Below, piece by piece: positions 7,929-18,012 of a stretch of DNA of 64,000 bases; the first letter of the stretch is position 1, and each line of letters opens with the position of its first letter. The stretch covers positions 38,041 through 102,040 of the forward strand of contig NZ_JAGGPB010000021.1 of NCBI RefSeq assembly GCF_018614055.1, given 5' to 3'. This stretch comes from Streptomyces sp. ISL-98. GTDB taxonomy: Bacteria; Actinomycetota; Actinomycetes; Streptomycetales; Streptomycetaceae. Under the pieces are notes generated by a model. The model made no database searches and was not told the DNA's origin. It saw only the letters and a list, made by a program, of their open reading frames with translations. The position numbers and the translations under genes were made by a program.

Positions 7929-9455
7929 TTACGGGCGACGGAGCGCTTCGGCGGCCGCGGTGTTCGCCGGACCGGCCGCGAGCTCGGACTCCAGGAGCTG
8001 CTTGCCGAGCAGCTCGGGGTCGGGGAGCTCCATCGGGTACTCACCGTCGAAGCAGGCGCGGCAGAGGTTCGCCTTGGGGATGGTGGTCGACTCGATCATC
8101 CCGTCGATGGAGATGTACGAGAGCGAGTCGGCGCCCAGCGACTTGCCGATCTCTTCGATCGTCATGCCGTTCGCGATGAGCTCGGCGCGGGTCGCGAAGT
8201 CGATACCGAAGAAGCAGGGCCACTTCACCGGCGGGGACGAGATCCGGATGTGGATCTCGGCGGCGCCGGCCTCGCGGAGCATCTTGACCAGGGCGCGCTG
8301 GGTGTTGCCGCGGACGATCGAGTCGTCGACGACCACCAGGCGCTTGCCGCGGATGACTTCCTTGAGCGGGTTGAGCTTCAGACGGATGCCGAGCTGGCGG
8401 ATCGTCTGGGACGGCTGGATGAAGGTCCGGCCGACGTAGGCGTTCTTGACGAGGCCGGAACCGTACGGAATTCCGCTGGCTTCCGCGTAGCCGATGGCCG
8501 CGGGGGTGCCTGATTCCGGCGTTGCTATGACCAGGTCGGCTTCGACCGGGGCTTCCTTGGCCAGTTTCCGGCCCATCTCCACACGCGAGAGATAGACGTT
8601 GCGGCCGGCGATGTCGGTGTCCGGGCGGGCCAGGTAGACGTACTCGAAGACACAGCCCTTGGGCTTCGCTTCCGCGAATCGGGACGTACGGAGCCCGTTC
8701 TCGTCGATGGCGATCATCTCGCCCGGCTCGACCTCGCGGGCGTACGCGGCGCCGCAGATGTCGAGGGCGGCGGACTCGGAGGCCACCACCCAGCCGCGCT
8801 CCAGCCGGCCGAGGACCAGCGGGCGGATGCCCTGCGGGTCGCGGGCGGCGTAGAGCGTGCCCTCGTCCATGAAGACGAGGGAGAAGGCGCCCATCACGTC
8901 CGGGAGAACCTTTGCGGCGGCTTCCTCAATGGTGAGGGGCTTGCCGTCGTCGTCCGTCTGGCCGGCCAGCAGAGCTGTGACCAGGTCGGTGTCGTTGGTC
9001 GCGGCGACCTGCGTCGCGCGGCCGTTCTCCTTGGGCAGCTTGGCGACCATCTCGGCGAGCTGCGCCGTGTTGACCAGGTTGCCGTTGTGACCCAGGGCGA
9101 TCGATCCGTGCGCGGTGGCACGGAAGGTCGGCTGTGCGTTCTCCCACACCGAGGCTCCGGTGGTGGAGTAGCGGGCATGGCCCACCGCGATATGGCCCTG
9201 GAGGGAGCCGAGAGAGGTTTCGTCGAAGACTTGCGAGACCAGTCCCATGTCCTTGAAGACGAGGATCTGGGACCCGTTGCTCACTGCGATGCCCGCGGAC
9301 TCTTGTCCACGGTGCTGCAGGGCATACAGTCCGAAATAGGTGAGCTTGGCGACCTCTTCGCCGGGAGCCCAGACACCGAAGACGCCGCAAGCGTCCTGGG
9401 GGCCTTTCTCACCGGGGAGCAGGTCGTGGTTGAGTCGTCCATCACCACGAGGCAC
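7929..9455 (-). CDS. purF: Amidophosphoribosyltransferase PurF
   Basis: 508 residues from GTG 9455; commits PRPP + Gln to phosphoribosylamine, the first step of purine synthesis. A short propeptide precedes Cys23 in QDACGVFGVW, the nucleophile exposed by processing. The Ntn-glutaminase part includes YALQHRGQESAGIAVSNG and HARYSTTG. The PRPP loop is VVVDDSIVRGNT. C-terminal cysteines in FFGID and LCRACFDGEYP suggest a Bacillus-type Fe-S enzyme (inference). The frame is open further upstream to 9593, but the GTG start fits known homologues and lies 7 nt from a good -10 box, so translation is probably leaderless. Confidence 0.96.
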   Translation of the reverse strand: MPRGDGRLNHDLLPGEKGPQDACGVFGVWAPGEEVAKLTYFGLYALQHRGQESAGIAVSNGSQILVFKDMGLVSQVFDETSLGSLQGHIAVGHARYSTTGASVWENAQPTFRATAHGSIALGHNGNLVNTAQLAEMVAKLPKENGRATQVAATNDTDLVTALLAGQTDDDGKPLTIEEAAAKVLPDVMGAFSLVFMDEGTLYAARDPQGIRPLVLGRLERGWVVASESAALDICGAAYAREVEPGEMIAIDENGLRTSRFAEAKPKGCVFEYVYLARPDTDIAGRNVYLSRVEMGRKLAKEAPVEADLVIATPESGTPAAIGYAEASGIPYGSGLVKNAYVGRTFIQPSQTIRQLGIRLKLNPLKEVIRGKRLVVVDDSIVRGNTQRALVKMLREAGAAEIHIRISSPPVKWPCFFGIDFATRAELIANGMTIEEIGKSLGADSLSYISIDGMIESTTIPKANLCRACFDGEYPMELPDPELLGKQLLESELAAGPANTAAAEALRRP

Positions 9456-9462
9456 GCCACCG

Positions 9463-9492
9463 AGTGTAGGCGAGATCGACCACTGGTCCGAA
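9463..9492 (-). promoter_or_regulatory. Probable purF promoter (leaderless)
   Basis: On the minus strand TTCGGA (9492-9487) and TACACT (9468-9463) are separated by 18 bp. The -10 box ends 7 nt before the purF GTG, so transcription would begin at or next to the start codon. Confidence 0.6.
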
Positions 9493-9682
9493 TTGGGGAT
9501 GGCGTCGGGGGCCGGGCGGAGTGCGTCGGCGGGTGACGAGCGGTGTCCGCGTTGACGTCCGGACGCGATTCGGGTGTCCAGGGCGGTGTCCACGGACCGG
9601 GACGGTCGCGGCGGACGTCGTGCTTTTCGGCCGGGTCCGCCGCCGCTTCCGCTTCGCTTGTGCCTCCGCTTCCGCCTTGCCG

Positions 9683-10537
9683 CTACTTGGCGCGAGCGTC
9701 CAGGCCGTTGCCGTCCTCTGCGGTGAGGGTCAGGGTGCGGTCGCGCAGCTCATACTTCACCTCGCCGTCGAGGATCTTGAGCAGCGCCCGCTCGGTCTCC
9801 ATGATCTTGGGCGGGCACATCTTCCTGGTCGTGGCGATCTTGGAGAAGGTGAGCGTGGAGCCGGAGACCTTCGCCTGGCCCGTGACGTTGTTGCAGCCGA
9901 GGTTGCCGCCCACGGAGCCGTCCTTGCCGAAGACGAGGTTCGCCTTGCCCGCCACGTCCTTGGGCAGCGACGTGGCGGTGTCGCCGTCGAGCAGCGACTC
10001 CACACGCCACTTGGTGCCGACCAGCGGGGCGGCGGCGTCCGGCTTCTCGGCGGTGAGGGCGATCGTGTCGCCCTTGGTCGTGGTCAGCGTCAGTTTGTCG
10101 TCCGTGACCTTGGCCTTCAGGGCGCCGCGGAAGGTGCGCTGGAGGTTCTCCTCGAACTTCTGGATGTCCTTCGCGCAGGCCATCTCGGTGGTCTGGCCGG
10201 GGCCCACGGTGATCGTGTCGCCCGTGACGTCCACGTCGGCGCCGAACTGGTTGCAGCCGGAGTTGCCGGACGCGCGGGCCTTGCCGTTGCCCTTGCCGTT
10301 GTCCCCGTCCTCGTCGATACGGACCGTGGTGCCCTTCGGGGCTGCCAGCTTCTTGCCGTCCACGGTCACGCTGTCGACGGTCCAGTCGACCCCGGCGACC
10401 TGGAGGTCCGGCTTTACGGTGCCGTCGCCTCCGGCGTCCGAACCGGACTCCGTGCCGCAGGCGGCCAGGGCGAAGAGGGCCAGGGCGGTGAGGGTGGCGG
10501 TGCGGTGCGGGTGGGGGTGGGTTCGCGACGTATCCAT
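9683..10537 (-). CDS. META-domain lipoprotein
   Basis: 284 residues with a type II signal peptide; the lipobox LAAC puts the lipidated cysteine at residue 27. The mature protein contains two META (HslJ-like) domains, recognisable by W..DSV..DGK in the first and LVGTKWRVESLLDGDTATSLP in the second, each with a G-C-N motif (NSGCNQFGADV, NLGCNNVTGQA) and a later conserved Cys (EMACAKDI, RKMCPPKIMETE). HslJ-type domains are linked to heat-shock/novobiocin resistance in E. coli; in actinomycetes the role is unknown. Surface-anchored. It is downstream of the enzyme gene at 10588 on the same strand. Confidence 0.88.
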   Translation of the reverse strand: MDTSRTHPHPHRTATLTALALFALAACGTESGSDAGGDGTVKPDLQVAGVDWTVDSVTVDGKKLAAPKGTTVRIDEDGDNGKGNGKARASGNSGCNQFGADVDVTGDTITVGPGQTTEMACAKDIQKFEENLQRTFRGALKAKVTDDKLTLTTTKGDTIALTAEKPDAAAPLVGTKWRVESLLDGDTATSLPKDVAGKANLVFGKDGSVGGNLGCNNVTGQAKVSGSTLTFSKIATTRKMCPPKIMETERALLKILDGEVKYELRDRTLTLTAEDGNGLDARAK

Positions 10538-10587
10538 GGCGATGTGACGGGGCGAGTGGGGTTTCTGGTTCCAGCGGAACTTTTTCC

Positions 10588-11379
10588 CTACCCAAGGACC
10601 GGCAGCAGCTCCGACAGGTCAGACCGCTCGCCGCTCGCGCTGACCTGCGCATTTTCCAGGGCCGCGCTCCACTCCATCCGCCCCGTGGCCAGGCGGATCC
10701 ACGTAAGCGGGTCGGTTTCGACCACGTTGGGCGGGGTGCCGCGCGTGTGCCGGGGGCCTTCCACGCACTGCACGACCGCGTACGGCGGAACGCGGACCTC
10801 GACCGAGCCGCCGGGTGCTTTCACGGCGAGGGCGTCGGCGAGGAGGCGGGTACAGGCGGCGAGCGCGTGCTTGTCGTACGGGATGCCGAGACCGGTCGCA
10901 TCGTTCAAGTCGTCGGTGTGGACGATGAGTTCGACGGTACGGGTGACGAGGAAGTCGCCGAGCCGCATGCCGCCGAAGCGTGACGGCACCAGGCGCTCGT
11001 CCGAAGTGCCGGGCAGGGCCTCCTGGATGGCTGCGTCGGTCCGCGCGAACAGTTCGCCGGGCTCGGCGCTCGCCGCGATCGCCCTGGTGTCCTCGTCGAC
11101 CTGCCCGGCGGCGATGACTGTTGCGAACGGCCAGTCCAGCAGGGCGACTTCGCGCCTGACGGGCTCGGGCATGGCGAGGTAACGGGAGACGGTTCCCATG
11201 ACCATGGCGATGTGGGCGGCGAGATCCCGCACGGTCCAGTCGCCGAGACGGGTGGGCTCTTCCAGCTGCTCGGGCGTGAGGGTGAGCACGGCGGCGCGTA
11301 CGTGCTCGAACTGCGCGAGTACGGCGGCCCGGGTCTTGGCGGAGTCGTAGCTGCGGGTGCGCTTCTTGGCCGGTGGCAT
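10588..11379 (-). CDS. Maleylpyruvate isomerase / mycothiol-dependent enzyme family protein
   Basis: 263 residues from ATG 11379 (an in-frame GTG at 11424 would add 15). The N-terminal half is DinB-like (VRAAVLTLTPEQLEEPTRLGDWTVRDLAAHIAMVMG), the signature of the mycothiol-dependent maleylpyruvate isomerase family, with a later VTRTVELIVHTDDL. The C-terminal part (WIRLATGRMEW) resembles the sterol-carrier-like domain often joined to it. DinB-type enzymes usually bind metal through three histidines; His residues in AAHIA and IVHTDD are candidates. The substrate is unknown. Confidence 0.8.
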   Translation of the reverse strand: MPPAKKRTRSYDSAKTRAAVLAQFEHVRAAVLTLTPEQLEEPTRLGDWTVRDLAAHIAMVMGTVSRYLAMPEPVRREVALLDWPFATVIAAGQVDEDTRAIAASAEPGELFARTDAAIQEALPGTSDERLVPSRFGGMRLGDFLVTRTVELIVHTDDLNDATGLGIPYDKHALAACTRLLADALAVKAPGGSVEVRVPPYAVVQCVEGPRHTRGTPPNVVETDPLTWIRLATGRMEWSAALENAQVSASGERSDLSELLPVLG

Positions 11380-11454
11380 GGGGGCGAGGGTAGTCGGAGA
11401 CTGGAGAGGCAGGGTTTCCAGCACACCTACGGGTACGAGAGGGGTCGATCAGTC

Positions 11455-11859
11455 ATGGCCGAGCACCCTGACAGCGCCTTGGTTCGCCGGGGTTACGAAG
11501 CGTTCACCACGGGAGACATGGACACCGTCGCCTCCCTGCTGACTGCGGACTGTACTCACCACGTGCCCGGCGAGAACCAGATGTCCGGGCACTTCAAGGG
11601 CCGGGACAACGTCATGGCCATGTACGGGAAGCTGTTCGAGCTCACCAACGGCACCTTCCGCGTTGAGCTGGACGGCATCTACGCGGACGGCCGGGGACAT
11701 GTCATGTCCACCCACAAGTGGTACGCCGACCACGGTGATCGGGGCATCGAGATGAGAGGCGGGCTCTTCTTCACCATCGTCGGGGGCAAGATCACCGACA
11801 TCGACGAATGCATGGAGGACATCGACGAGTCGGACGCCTTCTGGGGCACGGCCACCTAG
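11455..11859 (+). CDS. NTF2-like (SnoaL-type) protein
   Basis: 134 residues with the compact NTF2-like pattern: helical N-terminus (ALVRRGYEAFTTGDMDTVASLLTADCTHHVPG), GHFKGRDNVMAMYGKLFEL, and C-terminal strands ending GGKITDIDECMEDIDESDAFWG. Such proteins include ketosteroid isomerases and polyketide cyclases, but most small stand-alone members have no known substrate. The start ATG follows GAGAGGGG. It is divergent from the DinB-type gene and convergent with purL. Confidence 0.82.
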   Translation: MAEHPDSALVRRGYEAFTTGDMDTVASLLTADCTHHVPGENQMSGHFKGRDNVMAMYGKLFELTNGTFRVELDGIYADGRGHVMSTHKWYADHGDRGIEMRGGLFFTIVGGKITDIDECMEDIDESDAFWGTAT

Positions 11860-11871
11860 GGGGTGCCACGG

Positions 11872-11904
11872 AGCCCCCACCCGGACCAGGTCCGGACGGG
11901 GGCT
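11872..11904. terminator. Terminator between NTF2-like gene and purL
   Basis: AGCCCCC and CCGGACC (11872-11887) pair with GGTCCGG and GGGGGCT (11889-11904) around a one-base loop and a 2-nt mismatch. It lies between convergent stops and can act in both directions. Confidence 0.7.
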
Positions 11905-11920
11905 GCCGCAGAGCTGTGCG

Positions 11921-14166
<2,246 letters not shown>

Positions 14167-14170
<4 letters not shown>

Positions 14171-14871
14171 GCGTTGACCAGCTTCTTCAGGATCGAGGTG
14201 AAGAATCCGAGGCCGTCGGTACGTCCCGTGCCGACCAGCGGCTCCACGGCGTGCTCCGGGTGCGGCATCAGGCCGACGACATTGCCCGCGGCGTTGGTGA
14301 TGCCGGCGATGTCGCGGAGCGAGCCGTTCGGGTTTCCGTATCCGTCAGCGGCTGCGCCGCGGGCCAGATAGCGGAAGGCGACGCGGCCCTCCGCCTCCAG
14401 CTCGTCGAGCACGCGCTCGTCGGCGACGTAACGGCCGTCCATGTTCTTGAGCGGGATCCGGATCTCCTGCCCGGCGGTGTAGTCCGCCGTCCAGGCCGTC
14501 TCGCTCGTCTCGACGCGCAGCCTCTGCTCGCGGCAGATGAAGTGCAGGTGGTTGTTCTGCAGCATCGCGCCGGGGAGCAGGTGGGCCTCGGTGAGGATCT
14601 GGAAGCCGTTGCAGATACCGAGGACGGGCAGGCCCGCCTTCGCCTGCTCGATGATGGTCTCCATCACCGGCGAGAAGCGGGAGATGGCGCCCGCCCGCAG
14701 GTAGTCGCCGTAGGAGAAGCCGCCCGCGAGGACGACCGCGTCGACCTGCTTGAGGTCCTTGTCGCGGTGCCACAGCGAGACCGGCTCGGCGCCCGCGATC
14801 CGGACGGCCCGCAGGCTGTCCTGGTCGTCGAGCGTTCCAGGAAAGGTGACGACTCCGATACGAGCGGTCAC
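14167..14871 (-). CDS. purQ: Phosphoribosylformylglycinamidine synthase I PurQ
   Basis: 234 residues; class I glutamine amidotransferase subunit that supplies ammonia to PurL. The nucleophile is Cys87 in LGICNGFQ; the His/Glu pair is in [11 protein letters not shown] near the C-terminus. The opening [14 protein letters not shown] and [17 protein letters not shown] are typical. Its start overlaps the purS stop by 4 nt and its stop overlaps purL. Confidence 0.98.
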
Positions 14872-15119
14872 TTCGACTCCTCCACCTTCACGGTGAAGTC
14901 CTCGATGACGGTGTTGGCGAGGAACGTTTCAGCCATCTCATTGATGCGGGCGAGGGCGGCGTCATCGACCGGCCCATCGACCTCGAGCTCGAAACGCTTT
15001 CCCTGACGTACGTCCGCGATTCCCTCGAAGCCGAGACGGGGCAGTGCACGCTGCACCGCCTGTCCCTGCGGGTCGAGGATCTCGGGCTTGAGCATGACGT
15101 CGACTACGACGCGTGCCAC
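14868..15119 (-). CDS. purS: Phosphoribosylformylglycinamidine synthase subunit PurS
   Basis: 83 residues; small structural subunit that bridges PurL and PurQ in the three-protein FGAM synthase. Recognised by [20 protein letters not shown] and [16 protein letters not shown]. The GTG at 15119 is chosen because GGGAG lies 5 nt before it; the in-frame GTG at 15125 overlaps that site. First gene of purS-purQ-purL. Confidence 0.95.
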   Translation of the reverse strand: MARVVVDVMLKPEILDPQGQAVQRALPRLGFEGIADVRQGKRFELEVDGPVDDAALARINEMAETFLANTVIEDFTVKVEESK

Positions 15120-15432
15120 TGGCACTCCCGGTGGTGGTGTGGTGCGAAGGCGGTTCCATCAGCGTACCCGCCCAGAAATTCTACGCGGGTAGATATAGGT
15201 TGACCCGGATCACGTTCCGGTATCGGCAGCGACAACCGCCGGGAAAATCCGGGGAAAAACGGCCGCCTCCGATTGCGGAAGGACACGCTGACGGAATTAA
15301 CTGGGCTTCACAATGCAATGCCTCTCGCTGTACAAAGGAATAGCGAAGAAATCAGCATTGCTCCAAAACAGCCGGAAGGCCGGTATCACCGCACGTCAGG
15401 CGCGGTGGTGCCGCAGGAAAGGACCGATATCC
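15120..15432. other. Divergent promoter region, purS / lsrL
   Basis: About 313 bp, noticeably more AT-rich in its right half (AAATCAGCATTGCTCCAAAA, CTGTACAAAGGAATAGCG). For lsrL, TTGCGG with ATTAAC (around 15284-15312) is a plausible promoter. For purS, a TAGAAT lies on the minus strand near 15179. No gene is supported here. Confidence 0.5.
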
Positions 15433-15750
15433 GTGGCTCAGCGCGTAGTGGTCACGCTCTCCGACGACATCGACGGAGGGGACGCAGCGGAAACGGTCAC
15501 GTTCGGCCTGGACGGGAAGTCGTACGAGATCGACCTGAATCCCGCCAATGCAAAGAAACTACGCACGGCTCTTGAGCCGTTCGTAGAGGCCGGCCGAAAG
15601 CAGTCGAAGTCGGGCAAGGCCTACCGGCACACCGCCGTCGCCCCCGATCCGGCGGCCGTACGCGCGTGGGCGCGCTCGAACCAGATGGACGTGCCGGCTC
15701 GCGGGCGCATCCCCAAGAAGGTCTACGAGGCCTTTGCGGAGGCCTCCTGA
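15433..15750 (+). CDS. lsrL: Lsr2-family nucleoid protein LsrL
   Basis: 105 residues starting AQRVVVTLSDDIDGGDAAETVTFGLDGKSYEIDLN, the N-terminal oligomerisation strands of Lsr2. The C-terminus PVPARGRIP-like segment reads DVPARGRIPKKVYEAF, containing the RGR AT-hook-like motif that enters the minor groove of AT-rich DNA. Lsr2 proteins silence AT-rich and horizontally acquired genes. The place beside purS identifies it as the second Lsr2 paralogue of Streptomyces (SCO4076, LsrL) rather than the main Lsr2. GTG start. Its AT-rich upstream region may be autoregulated (inference). Confidence 0.93.
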   Translation: MAQRVVVTLSDDIDGGDAAETVTFGLDGKSYEIDLNPANAKKLRTALEPFVEAGRKQSKSGKAYRHTAVAPDPAAVRAWARSNQMDVPARGRIPKKVYEAFAEAS

Positions 15751-15771
15751 CAGCCCCTGGGGGCAACCGAC

Positions 15772-15802
15772 TTGCATTGCACCCCCGCTCGTCGGCTAGA
15801 GT
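15772..15802 (+). promoter_or_regulatory. Probable tRNA-Gly promoter
   Basis: TTGCAT (15772-15777) and TAGAGT (15797-15802), 19-bp spacer, about 50 nt before the first tRNA-Gly. Vegetative-type hexamers. Confidence 0.5.
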
Positions 15803-15851
15803 CTGGAACACGCCGAGGGGCGAGGCCGCAAGGCCGGACCTCACGCAGCGT

Positions 15852-15923
15852 GCGGGTGTAGTTCAGTAGCAGAACATCCCCCTTCCAGGGGGAAGGCGCA
15901 GTGTGCAATTCCTGTCACCCGCT
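15852..15923 (+). tRNA. tRNA-Gly (TCC)
   Basis: 72 nt. Acceptor stem GCGGGTG (15852-15858) with CACCCGC (15916-15922). Anticodon stem TCCCC/GGGGA around CTTCCAG, anticodon TCC at 15884-15886. T-loop GTGCAATTCCT is slightly unusual in its stem closing bases. Followed after 53 nt by a second tRNA-Gly. Confidence 0.93.
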
Positions 15924-15976
15924 CTGCATCGCTTACCAACACACTGATGTGTGTCAGGTATAGTGGTGGCACAAAT

Positions 15977-16049
15977 GCGGACGTGGCTCAGTTGGTAGAG
16001 CATCACCTTGCCAAGGTGAGGGTCGCGAGTTCGAATCTCGTCGTCCGCT
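15977..16049 (+). tRNA. tRNA-Gly (GCC), copy 1
   Basis: 73 nt. Acceptor stem GCGGACG with CGTCCGC; anticodon stem TCACC/GGTGA around TTGCCAA (GCC). T-arm GCGAGTTCGAATCTCGT. A second GCC gene with compensatory stem changes lies at 19879-19951. TATAGT at about 15959-15964 may be its own -10 element. Confidence 0.97.
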
Positions 16050-16055
16050 CAGAGT

Positions 16056-16090
16056 ACGAAGGCCCCGGTCATTGCGACCGGGGCCTTCGT
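16056..16090 (+). terminator. Terminator of the tRNA-Gly pair
   Basis: Perfect 15-bp arms (16056-16070 with 16076-16090), loop ATTGC. The 36-nt core 16053-16088 is repeated exactly after the third tRNA-Gly (19964-19999 region). Confidence 0.88.
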
Positions 16091-16188
16091 CGTATCTGCC
16101 GCCCACCTCTTGGCGTACTGACATTTGTCATGTGCGGTGATGACAGCTCGCACTGCTCCCGGCCGTGATCCGCCGGAAGTCTTGAGGC

Positions 16189-17187
16189 ATGACCATCAAC
16201 GACCACGTGATCGACGCCGAGGGGCTCCGGCGCACCTACAGCGGCGGCTTCGAAGCCGTCCGCTCGCTCTCCTTCTCCGTGGCGCGCGGCGAGCTCTTCG
16301 CGCTGCTGGGCACGAACGGCGCGGGCAAGACCTCGACCCTGGAACTGCTGGAGGGCCTGGCCCGGCCCGACGGGGGCAGCGTCCGGGTGCTCGGCCATGA
16401 TCCGTACACCGAGCGCGCGAAGGTACGCCCACGGGTCGGCGTAATGCTCCAGGAGGGTGGATTTCCCTCCGAGCTGACCGTGCGCGAGACGGCCCGCATG
16501 TGGGCGGGGTGCACCAGTGGGGCGCGGCCGGTGGGTGAGGTGCTTGAGCTGGTGGGGCTCGACAGGCGGGAGAACGTACGGGTCAAGCAGCTGTCCGGCG
16601 GGGAGCGGCGGCGGCTGGACCTGGCCATGGCGCTGCTCGGCCGGCCGGAGATCCTCTTCCTCGACGAGCCGACGACGGGGCTTGACGCCGAAGGGCGGCG
16701 CGAAACGTGGGAGTTGGTGCGGGACCTGCGGGACGGGGGGACGACCGTACTGCTGACCACGCACTACCTGGAGGAGGCGGAGGAGCTCGCCGACCGGCTG
16801 GCGATCATGCACGAGGGGCGGATCGCCGCCGAGGGGCGGGTGGCGGACGTGGTGGGGGCGTATCCGTCGCAGATCTCCTTCCAGCTGCCGGACGGCTACC
16901 ACCTGGGGGATCTGCCGCCGCTGGGGCAGCTGGGTGTCACCCGGCACGAACTGAGCGGCCGGACGGTGCGGTTGCACACCGACCGGCTCCAGCAGGCCGC
17001 GACCGGGGTGCTCGCGTGGGCCGGGGAGCAGGGGCTGGAGCTGCGGGGGCTCGATGTGCGGTCGGCGTCGCTGGAGGAGGCGTTCCTGAACATCGCGCGG
17101 GAGGCGAAGGAACCCGGGGCGCAGGAAAGCGGGGCGCAGGAAACGGTGGGCGCCGGCACGGCCGAGAAGGAGGTGGCTGCGCGATGA
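16189..17187 (+). CDS. ABC transporter ATP-binding protein
   Basis: 332 residues. Walker A GTNGAGKT (41-48), ABC signature LSGGER (135-140), Walker B ILFLDE (155-160), H-loop in LLTTHYLEEAEEL. The C-terminal extension (about 230-332) resembles the DrrA-type exporter tail. It partners the permease whose ATG overlaps its stop (ATGA). The pair forms a DrrAB-like exporter, commonly used for drugs or peptides, in an operon with a sensor kinase and response regulator. The substrate cannot be read from sequence. Confidence 0.92.
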   Translation: MTINDHVIDAEGLRRTYSGGFEAVRSLSFSVARGELFALLGTNGAGKTSTLELLEGLARPDGGSVRVLGHDPYTERAKVRPRVGVMLQEGGFPSELTVRETARMWAGCTSGARPVGEVLELVGLDRRENVRVKQLSGGERRRLDLAMALLGRPEILFLDEPTTGLDAEGRRETWELVRDLRDGGTTVLLTTHYLEEAEELADRLAIMHEGRIAAEGRVADVVGAYPSQISFQLPDGYHLGDLPPLGQLGVTRHELSGRTVRLHTDRLQQAATGVLAWAGEQGLELRGLDVRSASLEEAFLNIAREAKEPGAQESGAQETVGAGTAEKEVAAR

Positions 17188-17951
17188 GCACGGCTGTTGC
17201 GGGACGTATGGCGGCGCTGACGCGGGCGGAACTGACCCTGCTCCTACGGCACAAGGCGGTGCTTTTCACGGCGCTGGTGCTGCCCGTCACGATGACGTAC
17301 GCGATGCGGCCGGTCTTCGACGACATGGACCTGGACGAGGCCGGGATTTCGCTCGGTGCGGCGATGATGCCGATGTCTGTGGCGTTCGTGCTGCTCTTCG
17401 GGGTGTACTCGGCGCTCGTCACGGTCTACGTGGTGCGGCGTGAAGAGCTCGTACTCAAGCGGCTGCGGGCCGGGGAGCCGGGCGACGCCGAGATTCTCAC
17501 CGGAACGGCGGCCGCCACGCTCGTGGCCGGGTTCGCGCAGTGTGTGGTGCTGATGATCGCGGGCGCGGCGGTCCTCGGTATGGAGATGCCCGCCGATCCC
17601 CTGTTGGTGGTGACCGGTCTTCTGCTGGGTCTCGTGGTCGCGGGGACGCTGGCAGCCGCCACCACCGCCTTCACCAGGTCCGCCGAGGGCGCGCAGATCT
17701 CGATCATGCCGGTGATGCTGGTCTCGATGGTCGGCTCCGGGGTCGTCGTGCCACTGGAGCTGCTGCCGGACAAGATCGCCTCGGTCTGCGAGCTGCTGCC
17801 GCTCTCGCCGGTCGTGGAGCTCGTGCGGGGCGGCTGGACTGGGCAGTTGGGGGCGTACGAGGCGCTGGGTGCCGTCGCCACCGCGGTGGCCTGGACCGTA
17901 CTGTCGGTGTTCGCTGTGCAGCGGTGGTTCCGCTGGGAGCCGCGGCGCTAG
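17184..17951 (+). CDS. ABC-2 type transporter permease
   Basis: 255 residues starting MSTAVAGRMAALTRAELTLLLRHKAVLFTALVLP, with about six membrane segments (around 30-50, 60-85, 110-135, 140-165, 175-195 and 225-245) and the ABC-2 pattern PLELLPDKIASVCELLPLSPVVELVRG. The start ATG overlaps the ATPase stop, so they are coupled. Same operon as the kinase and regulator downstream, which may sense the transported compound or membrane state. Confidence 0.9.
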   Translation: MSTAVAGRMAALTRAELTLLLRHKAVLFTALVLPVTMTYAMRPVFDDMDLDEAGISLGAAMMPMSVAFVLLFGVYSALVTVYVVRREELVLKRLRAGEPGDAEILTGTAAATLVAGFAQCVVLMIAGAAVLGMEMPADPLLVVTGLLLGLVVAGTLAAATTAFTRSAEGAQISIMPVMLVSMVGSGVVVPLELLPDKIASVCELLPLSPVVELVRGGWTGQLGAYEALGAVATAVAWTVLSVFAVQRWFRWEPRR

Positions 17952-18012
17952 GCACTGCGGCACGACGCGACGCTGAGCACGAAGAAAATGCGGGGATGGG
18001 GACGGGGACGGG

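Noticed and set aside
9521..11182. Long open frame (553 codons) on the plus strand
   Set aside because: Antisense to the META lipoprotein and the DinB-type gene, both of which have clear family motifs; composition is the Val/Gly/Leu/His-rich type produced opposite GC-rich genes.
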